Assembly (NCBI RefSeq): GCF_008271695.1
Contig: NZ_VKKY01000003.1
Coordinates: forward strand, 372,001-436,000
Reading direction: 5' to 3'
Length of the DNA: 64,000 nucleotides
Source: Rufibacter hautae
GTDB lineage: Bacteria; Bacteroidota; Bacteroidia; Cytophagales; Hymenobacteraceae
This document shows, piece after piece, positions 1 through 9,400 of this stretch; positions within the stretch are counted from its first letter, which is position 1, and each line of letters starts with the position of its first letter. The notes below the pieces were generated by a model. That model saw only the letters and a program-made list of their open reading frames with translations, made no database searches and was not told where the DNA came from. Both the position numbers and the translations under genes were made by a program.

Positions 1-1
1 G

Positions 2-385
2 GCCCAGAAATGGCCAGATCCGGCTCGCATCGCCTCCAGCCACGAAGACTGGCTCTCCCCGGAACAGTTCAAAAAAGTAGAGGAGCAATACACGCCGCCG
101 CTCATCAAGAAACTGGGCGAGATGGCCAAGAAGATAGGCGGCCACGGCGGAATGGACTTCCTCATGGAATGGCGCCTGGTAGATTGCCTCCGCAACGGCT
201 TGCCGCTGGACCAGGACGTGTACGATGCCGCTCTCTGGAGCTCCGTGGCCCCACTGAGTGAGTGGTCTGTAGCCAACCGCTCCAACTCCATTGATGTCCC
301 TGATTTCACTGTAGGTGCCTGGCAGAAAAACAAACCAGTAGAATTGTCCCTGCAAGGCGGCGGCACCACCACCGTAAGAGCGTAA
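2..385 (+). CDS. Gfo/Idh/MocA family, GH109-like enzyme (C-terminal part)
   Basis: Only the last 127 residues are inside the window; the frame is open from base 2. The segment GGHGGMDFLMEWRLVDCL, followed by a Trp-rich tail (ALWSSV, EWSVANRS, then PDFTVGAW), matches what I know of the C-terminus of NAD-dependent GH109 glycosidases (alpha-N-acetylgalactosaminidase type) of Bacteroidota. These enzymes act in the periplasm through an oxidation-elimination mechanism on a bound NAD. The NAD-binding N-terminus is upstream and cannot be checked. It lies beside a SusC/SusD locus on the opposite strand, which suits a role in removing amino-sugar residues from glycans. A long hairpin follows the stop. 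Confidence 0.75.
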   Translation, partial: AQKWPDPARIASSHEDWLSPEQFKKVEEQYTPPLIKKLGEMAKKIGGHGGMDFLMEWRLVDCLRNGLPLDQDVYDAALWSSVAPLSEWSVANRSNSIDVPDFTVGAWQKNKPVELSLQGGGTTTVRA

Positions 386-406
386 CCTCTTTACTGATAA
401 AGGCAG

Positions 407-468
407 AAACCCGGTTCTGTTTAGAGGCTGTTCACATAAAAACAGCCTCTAAACAGAATCGGGTTTTT
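407..468 (+). terminator. Long hairpin after the GH109-like gene; also a member of the palindrome family
   Basis: Arms 407-432 and 441-468 pair over about 25 bases (core TTTAGAGGCTG against CAGCCTCTAAA) around an 8-base loop and end in a run of six T. It starts 22 bases after the stop. The core has the layout of the dispersed palindromes described elsewhere in this window. Confidence 0.75.
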
Positions 469-514
469 TATTGAACGTCAATTGGGAACTTGAAGGATAC
501 TTACCAGTTCTACT

Positions 515-728
515 AATTGCGCTTGCTAAGTGCAGATTCTCCCCTTGAGGGGAGCGCAGAGGGGTGTTTACTTCTGCCAGTTTACGAATTGCTAGCAATG
601 CTTTGCCTCTCTTACTAGAAGATACCATTTGTAAGTAGCTCTAAAATGTGTGCTTCCCTGTGTAAACACCCCTCTTAATCTCCCCTCAAGGGGAGAATCT
701 GCATTTGAGGCGCAGTTGGCAAGAGGAG
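515..728. repeat. Large inverted repeat with a palindrome inside each arm
   Basis: The arms at 531-571 and 662-703 are complementary over about 40 bases with only a few mismatches, separated by about 90 bases. Each arm carries an inner palindrome, CCCCTTGAGGGG at 541-552 and CCCCTCAAGGGG at 683-694. Weaker complementarity extends outward to about 515 and 728. No open reading frame of note lies inside. The CCCCTTGAGGGG-type repeat is one I recall from many Bacteroidota genomes; its function is unknown to me. It could be a non-autonomous mobile element or a large RNA hairpin. Confidence 0.8.
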
Positions 729-808
729 AAACATTATTGCCACGGGAAGGTGTCTTGGATCGCTTCCCTAGAATCTAAATCACCAAGTACATAAAAGCAC
801 ATAAAACA

Positions 809-842
809 TTTCGGGCCTGCTTTTCTCAAAACAGGCCCGAAA
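809..842. repeat. Dispersed palindrome, copy 2
   Basis: TTTCGGGCCTG at 809-819 pairs perfectly with CAGGCCCGAAA at 832-842. It lies 24 bases past the stop of the minus-strand gene ending at 866 and has no adjoining T run on that strand. Confidence 0.8.
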
Positions 843-865
843 CACCTCATTTAAAAGTACTGAGC

Positions 866-2404
866 TTAATTCACTCTGATGCTATGATTCAAACGGTTGA
901 AGCCGGTGGTCTCTTCCCAGACATCGTTATTGGCGAGCCGGATGCTGTACTCTGGTCGTTTGGCGAGGCTCTGGTAGGAGTCTGGTAGGTTGAGCAACAC
1001 CTCATAGTCACCTTTGGCCAAAGTAGCAGGTAGGGTCAGTTCCTGGGAGATGCTGACTTGGCCGGAAAACCATTTCTGGATCTCGGTGGTGATAGGCAAA
1101 ACATGCAATTGGCCGGAGTTCTTATTCCGCAGGACCAGTTGCACCGGGCGCGGGTTGAATGGAGAGGCGAAACCCACATTCTCCAGATTTAACGAGATGG
1201 GCAGGATTTTACCTTGCTTAACAGTTGCCGGCAACGAAGCCGATCTCAAGGCAAACCGGTAGCCCAGCCGACGCTTGATGTTGTCCATGCAGCCGCCGGT
1301 AACCCAGTCATTGTTCACCTGGTTGTTGTAGGAGCTGTTGAGGTAGCTGTAGTGCAGGGCGGCCATCTCCTGTTCGGCGTGTCCGGCAGGGGCGCAGTCG
1401 TTCTGCGGGCTGTAGGCATTGTCGCAGGTTTCGCCGCCCACGGCCACGTACTTGCTCTCGGCCTCAAAGTACTTGCGCATGACCTCGTTTGCTGGGCCCC
1501 GTTTCGTGGAAGAATTGCCGTAGTCAGCATAGGTGCCGTAATCGTCTTCACTGGCCAAGAAACAGTCGTTGTGCAAGCCTATGCGGGCGCGGTCTGCATT
1601 GGTGAAGGCTTCCTGGGCAGAGATGGGGTTAGAGGTCACCGGCGCTTTGGGTCCGTAGACAAATCGCTGCTTTATCTGGGGCGTTCGCACCTGCACCATC
1701 CGGTCTTTGGGCAGTGCCTCCAGCAGGGATTTGAGCATGTCGTTGCGGTTGACCCAGCTGCTGTCATTAATAACGCCTTGACCGTTACTGGAAGCGTCCC
1801 CGAAATAATCGGTGAAGTAGTTCTCGCCCCAGATGCCAATGAATCCCTGTTGCAGCACGGCAATCACATCGGCGTTTTCCTGGAATATAGGCTTAAGCTG
1901 GGTGATGTGTTGCATGACGATGGGCTTGGAGGCATCGCCGTAGGGCGGACAGATCTTGTAGTCGTCTTTGCAGTCGCCGGCTTTGGTGTCATTGGTGTAG
2001 GCAAACCGCAGAATCATTTTCAGACCCGCTTTCCGGGTAGCGTCCATATCCCGCCGGATTAACTGCAGAAATTCTTCGCTGATGGGTTTGGTTTTGAAAT
2101 CAGAGAGCAGGTAGCCGCGGTACACCAAGGTGACCTTGGCCGAGTACTTGGCGCTGGGCGTGATGTTCTGGTCCGCCGGTAAGTTTCTCAGTTTGGTCAA
2201 TTCCTCCACCGAGAGCGTGCCCGGTTTGCCGCCCGAAGCCAGGTAAAAACCTCTCTCGGGGTTGGCAAAATCCTCGTTGCTCTGGGTGTAAGTGATTTTT
2301 CTGGTCTGGGCGTAGCCCGATGAAGCCAAAACCAGATGCGCCAACAAAAGACCTAGGACGGAGATTCCTTTCTGGAGACGAGGTTTTAGGGGGAGGAAGG
2401 CCAT
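866..2404 (-). CDS. DUF4874/DUF4832 secreted protein, paralogue 1
   Basis: A 512-residue exported protein with a signal peptide (residues 1 to about 32, ending SSGYAQ). The body matches the DUF4874 domain, thought to be a TIM-barrel-like fold related to glycoside hydrolases, followed by a beta-rich DUF4832 domain (about 380-510). Motifs shared with the second copy at 3443-4816 include NPERGF (48-53), GFIGxWGE (Glu194), HNDCF (278-282) and GGETC. The invariant Glu and the His-Asn-Asp cluster are candidate active-site residues; this is my inference. It ends the minus-strand operon susC-susD-DUF4832-PKD-DUF4832, so it probably binds or cleaves the glycan imported by that system. Substrate cannot be told from sequence. 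Confidence 0.8.
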   Translation of the reverse strand: MAFLPLKPRLQKGISVLGLLLAHLVLASSGYAQTRKITYTQSNEDFANPERGFYLASGGKPGTLSVEELTKLRNLPADQNITPSAKYSAKVTLVYRGYLLSDFKTKPISEEFLQLIRRDMDATRKAGLKMILRFAYTNDTKAGDCKDDYKICPPYGDASKPIVMQHITQLKPIFQENADVIAVLQQGFIGIWGENYFTDYFGDASSNGQGVINDSSWVNRNDMLKSLLEALPKDRMVQVRTPQIKQRFVYGPKAPVTSNPISAQEAFTNADRARIGLHNDCFLASEDDYGTYADYGNSSTKRGPANEVMRKYFEAESKYVAVGGETCDNAYSPQNDCAPAGHAEQEMAALHYSYLNSSYNNQVNNDWVTGGCMDNIKRRLGYRFALRSASLPATVKQGKILPISLNLENVGFASPFNPRPVQLVLRNKNSGQLHVLPITTEIQKWFSGQVSISQELTLPATLAKGDYEVLLNLPDSYQSLAKRPEYSIRLANNDVWEETTGFNRLNHSIRVN

Positions 2405-2460
2405 TGGTGAGACAGGTTAGGTGAAGGTGAATTGAGACACGTAAAGGCAGGATGGGTTTG

Positions 2461-2500
2461 CCGTTTAAGGGCTGTTTTGTCTAAAACAGCCCCGAAACGG
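2461..2500. repeat. Dispersed palindrome, copy 3
   Basis: CCGTTTAAGGGCTGTTTT at 2461-2478 pairs with AAAACAGCCCCGAAACGG at 2483-2500. It lies between the PKD lipoprotein stop (2532) and the DUF4832 start (2404). Confidence 0.8.
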
Positions 2501-2531
2501 TAAAAACAGGAGAATAGGCAAGGGCCCCAGC

Positions 2532-3401
2532 TTAGAGTTCTATGGTGGCGAACTTGGAGGTAGGCTGCTTGTTGTAAGGCAGGTTCCCGATCTCGGCCCA
2601 GCCAGCGGTGCTTTCCACAATGGCAAAGTTGGCGAACTTCTTCATGGTGCCTAAGCCATCGCGCTTGATGGAGAACTCAATCACTTTTTTGCCGCCTACG
2701 GTTTTCATGGTGGAAAACTGCATGCTCTGGCCAAAGGAAGCCACCTCGTTCCAGGCCCAGTCATTGCCAGGGCCTATGTGGGCAAACATGCTGCCCGCCG
2801 ATTCTGCCGGCGTACCAGGATTGTAATTGCCCTCAAACAGAAAATCGGCGCCGGAAGCGGCTGGGTACATCCAGGATTTGAAACCGGTCTCGGGGTTGTT
2901 GTCCGCATCCAGGTACAGGTCTATCACGGCCAGGTTGAAGTCAGAGGTGCCTTCCAGGTAGAAGTTCAAGGCTCCGGCCGAGGCAAAGGTTTTCACAGCC
3001 AGCAAAGTGCCGCCGGTGCCTTCGTCATTCGTGTGGGTGTAGGGCACGTGCTCCCAGTCTGTGAAGTCGCCGTCAATCTTGACGTTAGGGCCCAGTACAT
3101 ACACCGAGTCTTGGAAGGTGCTGGTTTCGCCGTTGTTTTTAACGGTTAAAGTCACCAAGTAATCGCCTTTCCTGCTGTAGACGTGCGTAGGATTTGACTG
3201 GGTGGAAGTCTCCCCGTCATCCCCAAAATCCCAGAGGTACTCAGCGGCGTTCTGGGAGAAATCGGTGAAATTGACCACGAAACCATCGGTTACGTAGCTG
3301 AAGACAGCCTTGGTGCCGGAACCTTCATCGTCTTCCTCGCAGGAGAAAGTGGCCACCAGCAGGAAGCTTAAGCCAAAGAAAAGTAAGAGTTTGTTTTTCA
3401 T
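2532..3401 (-). CDS. PKD-domain lipoprotein with CBM9-like C-terminus
   Basis: A 289-residue lipoprotein: hydrophobic leader then a lipobox ending at Cys21 with acidic residues after it (CEEDDEG), the usual Bacteroidota signal for export to the outer surface. A PKD domain covers roughly 32-107, with YLWDFGDD and HVYSRKGDYLVTLTV. The remainder begins KIDGDFTDWE, as in CBM9-like carbohydrate-binding or DOMON-like modules, and contains a DLYLDADNNPETG stretch that may bind calcium. In this operon it fills the place of a surface glycan-binding protein next to SusD. No catalytic motif is visible. The ligand is unknown. Confidence 0.7.
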   Translation of the reverse strand: MKNKLLLFFGLSFLLVATFSCEEDDEGSGTKAVFSYVTDGFVVNFTDFSQNAAEYLWDFGDDGETSTQSNPTHVYSRKGDYLVTLTVKNNGETSTFQDSVYVLGPNVKIDGDFTDWEHVPYTHTNDEGTGGTLLAVKTFASAGALNFYLEGTSDFNLAVIDLYLDADNNPETGFKSWMYPAASGADFLFEGNYNPGTPAESAGSMFAHIGPGNDWAWNEVASFGQSMQFSTMKTVGGKKVIEFSIKRDGLGTMKKFANFAIVESTAGWAEIGNLPYNKQPTSKFATIEL

Positions 3402-3442
3402 GTCTCTGGAGCTTTAAGTAAGTTCTGTTTGGCGCAGGGAGT

Positions 3443-4816
3443 TTAGTTCCCTACTTTCAATTGGTGTTTCAGGCTGTTTAGGCCAGTTTCCGGAACCCAG
3501 ACATCGGTGTTGGCTAGCCGCACGCTGTACTCGGGCTTGTCTTTCAGGACATCAGCCTTATCCGTAATCTTGAGGAACAGGTCATAGTCACCGGCCGGAA
3601 TACCCGTCAAGCTCACGCTTTGGCTTATTTTGTAGGTGGTGCCGGGTTTGACCTCCCGCAGGTCCACAGGCACGGGCACCTGATGGAGCGCACCCGAGGC
3701 TTTGTTTTTGAGCACCAGCCAAGTGTTCTTCTGGCTGTAGAGCGGCGCGTACCCTTTATTGGTAAGGTTCATTTCCAGTTTGTAAGCCTGGTTTAAGCTT
3801 GCCTGCGCAGCTAAAGTAGCATCTACCAGGGCCAGCCGGTAACCCAGATTTCGCTGAAATTCATCAAAACAGCCCGAATTCCGCCACGCGTTGAGGGTGG
3901 GTTGGTAGTAGTCCAGGTTCAGGTAGGTCCATTTCAGGAGCTGCATCTCGGTGCGGCCCTCGGTGCAGTTAGGATTGTAGCCGGCTTGCGGGGGGCAGGT
4001 TTCGCCCCCGGTGGGCACGTACAAGGCCTCAGTGCTGATGTAGGTCTTCTCCGTTTGGATGTTGGTGTAAGTGCCGTAGTTGGTGCCGCCAGACATAAAG
4101 CAGTCATTGTGATGGCCCACCCGAGCCACCTTCTCGGCTGTGTAAGCCAACTCCTTGCTCAGTGGAGAAGTGGTCCCGAAAATCTGCTGCTTTTTGGCCG
4201 GGGTCCTTACCTGCACCATCAGTTCGGTGGGCAGCACGTCCAGTAACTTGAACAAGACTTTTTTCTCGTTCTCGGTGGTGTTCAATCCATTGGTGGAGTT
4301 GTGCCACTCACCCCACGGGCCTATAAAACCAGCCTGCACAAACGCGATGACGTCTTTGTTGGCCGCAAACGCGGGTTTGAGTTGGTCCAGGTGCTGTTCA
4401 ATGGTCGCCAGCGGGGCGTCTGTGCCGCTCATTTGGTCTGTGTAAGCAAACCGAAGCACGCACTTCAACCCTGCCTGCCTCACCAGGTCCATGTCAGTTT
4501 GGATCAAAAAAAGTTGGGCCTCGCTGAGGGGGGAGGCTTTGAACTTCTCTAAATAATAGACCCGCTGAATGAGCGTGATATGGTTGTTTCTGAGAGAACT
4601 GAGAGTAGCGGCGTTTAAAGGATTGCCCTCGGCGTAAACGGGGAACAGCCGCATGAAGCCTCTTTCAGGGTTCGGGAAAATCTCATTTGACAACGCATAA
4701 GTAAGATTCGGCTTTACCTCAGGCTCCGGTCCCGGTTCCTCGTTGCTGCCTGAGCAGGCGGAGAAGCAGGTGAGTAGCAGATACAGGATGAGTACGTGAA
4801 GCGTTTTTACTTTCAT
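3443..4816 (-). CDS. DUF4874/DUF4832 lipoprotein, paralogue 2
   Basis: The start at 4816 is chosen because it gives a proper lipoprotein signal (MKVKTLHVLILYLLL, lipobox CFSAC with Cys21); a longer frame to 4918 would put 34 non-signal residues in front. At 457 residues it has the same architecture as the gene ending at 866, with NPERGF (49-54), GFIGPWGE (Glu170), HNDCF (236-240) and GGETC conserved. Paralogue 1 has a cleavable signal without lipobox, whereas this one is lipidated, so the pair may act at different places in the envelope. Probable glycan-active protein of the adjoining SusC/SusD system; activity is inferred only from fold and context. Confidence 0.8.
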   Translation of the reverse strand: MKVKTLHVLILYLLLTCFSACSGSNEEPGPEPEVKPNLTYALSNEIFPNPERGFMRLFPVYAEGNPLNAATLSSLRNNHITLIQRVYYLEKFKASPLSEAQLFLIQTDMDLVRQAGLKCVLRFAYTDQMSGTDAPLATIEQHLDQLKPAFAANKDVIAFVQAGFIGPWGEWHNSTNGLNTTENEKKVLFKLLDVLPTELMVQVRTPAKKQQIFGTTSPLSKELAYTAEKVARVGHHNDCFMSGGTNYGTYTNIQTEKTYISTEALYVPTGGETCPPQAGYNPNCTEGRTEMQLLKWTYLNLDYYQPTLNAWRNSGCFDEFQRNLGYRLALVDATLAAQASLNQAYKLEMNLTNKGYAPLYSQKNTWLVLKNKASGALHQVPVPVDLREVKPGTTYKISQSVSLTGIPAGDYDLFLKITDKADVLKDKPEYSVRLANTDVWVPETGLNSLKHQLKVGN

Positions 4817-4946
4817 GGGGGCAATTCTCTCAGTTGAAACTTCTGGTAATGGTGAGTATGGTAATAATCCTTTTAGATGCTTCCAGCAGAAGGAAAACTC
4901 CGTTAGTGGGAGCAGCAATTGTTAGTTGCTGCTCCCGGTAGGGCTC

Positions 4947-6410
4947 TTAGAAGTAGCCTGGATTCTGGATGAATTTACCTTTTCCTTCGCTCACGGCTCT
5001 CAAAGAGAAGGGATAGAGTACTTTGTTTTCATCTGTGTAGGTAGAGCCTTTCACCTCCCGGGCCCGTTCCACGAACTTGCCGTGGCGGATAAGGTCAGAG
5101 CGGTACTGGCCGTTTTCGCACCAGTACTCGTGGCTTCTCTCCGTGAGGATAAGGTCATTGAAAGCCGCCAGTGAGTTGTAGTCCGCCAGGTTTTTGTCCT
5201 GCAGTTCGGCTCTTCTCCGGATGATGTTCACTAACTCCATCGCCTCGGCAGTAGGCGCGCCGGCGGCGTTGGCCAGGCCTTCGGCTTTAGACAGCAGCAC
5301 ATCGGCGTAGCGGTACACAATGATATCCACGGTGGTAAGGGCGGTGGTCCGGGCTTCGTCTGGGTTGATCTTCAGCGGAAGAGGGCCCATGTTCATGACT
5401 GTGCCGGGGTTGGCGCGGTTGTAGGTGTTGCCATCCGTACCAGTGTATTCAGCAATGAGCATGGTTTTGCGCTCATCACCTTCCTCAAAGGTGTCATAGA
5501 ACCACCAGGTGCTCTGGATGGTGCCCCAGCCGCCTTTCACCGGGTAGTTGGAGGGCAATACCATCAGCTGCCACTGGTTCTCGCTGGTGCCTTCGTAGTC
5601 GCAGGGAATGGCCCAGATGACTTCTTTGCTGTTTTTGGCGCCTTCCAGGTCCCACATGCTCTCGTAATCCTCGGTAAGATTGTAGTAGCCGTAGTTGATG
5701 ATCTCATTGGAGAGCTCCACTACCTTGTTCCATCTCTTCTCGTGCAGGTTCAGGCGTATTTGCACCATTTTTGCCAAACCTTTGCTAAAACGTCCGTACT
5801 CGGCCTGGGCAGGGGTAGGGAGGTCCTCGGCGGCGGCTACCAGGTCGGCTTCAATGAAAGCCACGGTTTCCTCATGCGACAGCCGGGACAAGGGGGTTTC
5901 GATCAAAGGACTCTGCAATACCTCCAGCGGCGCAATCACCAGCGGACCGTACATGTCAAACAGTTCGTAGGCGAGCAGGCCTCTGGCGCAGCGGATCTCC
6001 GCAATGGCTTTCTTCTTTACCGATTCGCTCACCTGGGCTTTGCTGATGAGGTCAATGGTCAAGGTCATCAAGCTGATTTTGTTGTAGAAGAGATCATAGA
6101 AGCGGGTGATGCCTTCATCGGTGGGTTTGTAGTTGTGGAGCGAGGCCAGCAGCTGGGACCCGAAGTTCCCGTTGAGGATCTCAGTAGTGGCATCGTTGAT
6201 GAACATGATGCCGTTCTCAGAGGTGGTATGGATGCCGTTGCCCCAGGAGCCCCGCAACGGGTAATAACAGGCCATCACCATGGCTTCCACGTCCGCCTCA
6301 GACTGCGGAAAAATGCCGGGGTTTATCTCAGAATAATCAATAGACTCTAAATCATCTGTGCAGGCGCCCAGCAGGAAGAGGAGTGCAAGTGACAGAAATA
6401 CTTTGCGCAT
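4947..6410 (-). CDS. SusD/RagB family glycan-binding lipoprotein
   Basis: About 487 residues, the usual SusD length. The start at 6410 gives a clean lipoprotein leader MRKVFLSLALLFLLGAC with Cys17; an in-frame ATG at 6440 would add ten residues before it and overlap the susC stop. Family marks include the helical N-terminus (DVEAMVMACYYPLRG), TPR-like helices, VYRYADVLLSKAEGLANA and the C-terminal EYWCENGQYRSDLIRHGKF segment. SusD-like proteins cap the SusC channel on the cell surface and hand oligosaccharides to it. It lies directly downstream of susC in the same operon. Confidence 0.93.
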   Translation of the reverse strand: MRKVFLSLALLFLLGACTDDLESIDYSEINPGIFPQSEADVEAMVMACYYPLRGSWGNGIHTTSENGIMFINDATTEILNGNFGSQLLASLHNYKPTDEGITRFYDLFYNKISLMTLTIDLISKAQVSESVKKKAIAEIRCARGLLAYELFDMYGPLVIAPLEVLQSPLIETPLSRLSHEETVAFIEADLVAAAEDLPTPAQAEYGRFSKGLAKMVQIRLNLHEKRWNKVVELSNEIINYGYYNLTEDYESMWDLEGAKNSKEVIWAIPCDYEGTSENQWQLMVLPSNYPVKGGWGTIQSTWWFYDTFEEGDERKTMLIAEYTGTDGNTYNRANPGTVMNMGPLPLKINPDEARTTALTTVDIIVYRYADVLLSKAEGLANAAGAPTAEAMELVNIIRRRAELQDKNLADYNSLAAFNDLILTERSHEYWCENGQYRSDLIRHGKFVERAREVKGSTYTDENKVLYPFSLRAVSEGKGKFIQNPGYF

Positions 6411-6439
6411 GGTCTTATATGTTAAGTGGTGCTGGTTCA

Positions 6440-9400
6440 TTAGAAAGTCAGGTTGATACCGGTGGTGAAGGTCTTCACGTTAGGGTACGCCGCGGTGTAG
6501 GCATCGGTCTCTGGGTCAACCCCGTCATAAGGCGTGATCACGAACAGGTTCTGGGCCGCCACGTGGATAGAAGCTCTGGAGAATACTTTTCCGGCCCATT
6601 TAGAAGGCAGGGTGTAGGAAAGCGCTACGTTCTGTAACCGGATAAACCAAGCTTCTTGCAGGAAGAAATCGCCCGAGCTGTAAGGAGACCAGCCATAGAA
6701 GGAGCTGGGCTGGGTGGTAGAGGGGTTCTCTGGGGTCCAGCGGTTTTTTACGGAGCTCAGGGCGTTGTACCCGAAGGTGTAGACGCCGTCTGCACTGACG
6801 CCGTAAGTGGTGAAGTTAGGGTCGGCCATTTTACGGCCGAACATGCCATTAAAATCAAAGTTCAGGCTAAAGCCTTTGTAGGTGAAGATGTTGGTCATGC
6901 CCACAATTAGGCTGGGGTCTGAGGTGCCGAGTAGTTTGGTGTCCGCATCGTCAATTCTGCCGTCTGGCGCCCCGGTGCGCAGGAAGCGGCCGTTCTCATC
7001 CACCACTGGGTTGCCGTTGGCATCACGTTGGTAACCGTCAATGTCTTTTATCTTGATCATGCCGGGCTTCAGCTCAGGCTGGGAAGGCACCTCTTCGCCC
7101 ACCTGCATGATGCCGTCTGATAGGCGGGCGTAAATGGCCCGGATAGGATCATCGGCGCTTTCATACACTGCGGGTTTCCAGTCTGGGGTTCTTTCTTTCC
7201 AGTTGTTTTTGAATTTAGAGAAAGTGAAGATGGATCTCCATTCAAAGTCGTTCCGCTGGAAATTGCGGGTGCTCACCGTCAACTCAAAGCCTTTGCTCTC
7301 TGTCTCGCCTACGTTGGCCATCACGCTGTTGATAGGTTGGTAGGAGTTGATAGGCTTGGCAAACAACAGGTCTGAAATTACCCGGTTGTACACTTCCAAA
7401 GAACCGTCTATGCGGCCGTTGAAGAAGGAGAAATCCAGGCCGAAGTTAGCCTCTGTGGTGGTTTCCCACTTCAGGTCCGGGTTCTCCAGCCTGGATAAGG
7501 ATACCCCTATCAGGCGGGTGTCTGCGCCGGAAAGCCAGGCCGGATAGGCGTAATAGGCGGCGAAGGCATTGCTCCCGATGGAGGCGTTACCCGTTTGGCC
7601 ATAGCTCGCTCTCAGCTTGAACTGTGAAACCACGTTGGCCAGGCTGCCGAAGAACGGTTCTTCCGCCACGTTCCAGCCCACTGCCACCGATGGGAAAGTA
7701 CCCCACTTGTTGTTCCGGGCAAAAACGCTGGCTCCGTCTGTCCGAACGGTCAAGGTAAGCAGGTAACGGTCTTTCAAGGTGTAGTTCAACCTTCCGAAGT
7801 AGGAGGCCATGACGTTCTCTGAGCGGGAAGAACCCACGGTTTTAGTGCTGCTGCCTGCACCCAGGTTGTTCCAGAGGAAAGCGTCTGAGATGAAGTTGGT
7901 GTTGCCTACGTTGTTGTAATCATTATAGAAATTCTGCTGGGAAACGCCGGCGAGTAAATTGATCCGGTGGTCTGTAGCAATGGTCTTGGCGTAAGAAGCC
8001 GTGGCTTCCATGAGGTATTCGTTCTTGTCAATCTCCGCGATAGAAGCCCGCCCGAACTCCAAGGCCCCATGGATGGTGGTCTTAGGCAGGTAGTTCCAAC
8101 GCTTGGTAAGCCCTCGGTCCATGCCGCCTTTCAGCCTGATGGTAAGGTCTGGGATGGGAATGATGTCTACAAAGGTGTTCAGGAGCATGCGCTCAATGCG
8201 GCCTTCATCTGAAATGGTGAGCAGGGAATAGGGATTTGGTTGCAAGGCCAGGAGCGGGTTTACCGGGTAATTACCGTTCTCATCAATGGGTTTGATGTGC
8301 GGACCCATCTGCATGGCCGCTCGGATGATGCCGGAGTTCTCGTACTGGTCACCGCCCAACTGGCTGTTGTCATTGTTGATGCGGCTGGCGGTTAGGTTAA
8401 GGCCAAATTTAATGTATTTGTTTACATCCTGGTCTACGTTGGCCCTCACCGTGAAACGCTCAATGCCCGAGTTCTTGATGACCCCATTGTGCTTGTAATA
8501 GTTGCCGGATAACAGGAACCTGGTAGACTCGGTGCCGCCGGTGAGGGAAAGGTTGTGCTGCTGAATAGAACCATCACGGGTTACTAGGCCAATCCAGTCA
8601 GTACCCTTGCCCACGTTGTTGATGGCGTTTTGGGTGTATAATCTGCGAAACGGCCCGTTAACAGGGTCTGCCTGCGCTTCTTCTAGGGTTCTGGTGCCGT
8701 ACGGGATCACGTTGTTGTCAAAGTTCCAGCGCTCCCAGGCCGACTGGTTGCGCACCTGCATCCACTCATTCAGGGGCAGCACCTCAAAAGGATTGTCGTA
8801 TTTCTGAAGGGAGAAGGTGTTGGAGTACTGCACTTCGGCTTTGCCTGCCTTGCCGCGTTTGGTGGTGATAAGGATAACCCCGTTAGCGGCGCGGGCTCCG
8901 TAGATAGACGTGGCGCTGGCGTCTTTCAGAACCTCTACAGATTCAATGTCATTAGGATTGAAAGAGTTAAGAATGCTTTGGGTACCGGCCTGGTAGCGTC
9001 CGCCGCTCCCGGGTTGTTGCAGATCTGAGATAGGGAACCCGTCTACTACAATCAAAGGCGCGTTGCTGGCATTAATAGAACCGGCACCCCGGATCAGGAT
9101 GTCCAGACCGCCCCCGGGCTGGGCACTGTTTTCCCTGATCATCAAGCCAGCCGCCTTGCCTTTCAACATGTGCCCAATGGAGGCAGCCCCGGAGTTCACT
9201 ACCAGGTCTTCGGCTTTCACCGAACTGATGGCTCCCGTCAAATCCCTTTTCTTCTGGGTCCCGTAGCCCACCACCACAACCTCATCCAAGGCTTTGCGGT
9301 CCTGGGCCATCTGTATGTTCAAGGTGGATTGGTTCTGTACCCCCACTTCTTGCGAGAGAAGCCCTATAAAGGAGAAAACCAGCGTGGCTCCCTGGCTGGG

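Noticed and set aside
1214-2062. A 282-codon frame opposite the first DUF4832 gene
   Set aside because: Valine-, glycine- and histidine-rich composition with no family resemblance; it is the antisense shadow of a well-supported gene with a signal peptide and conserved motifs.
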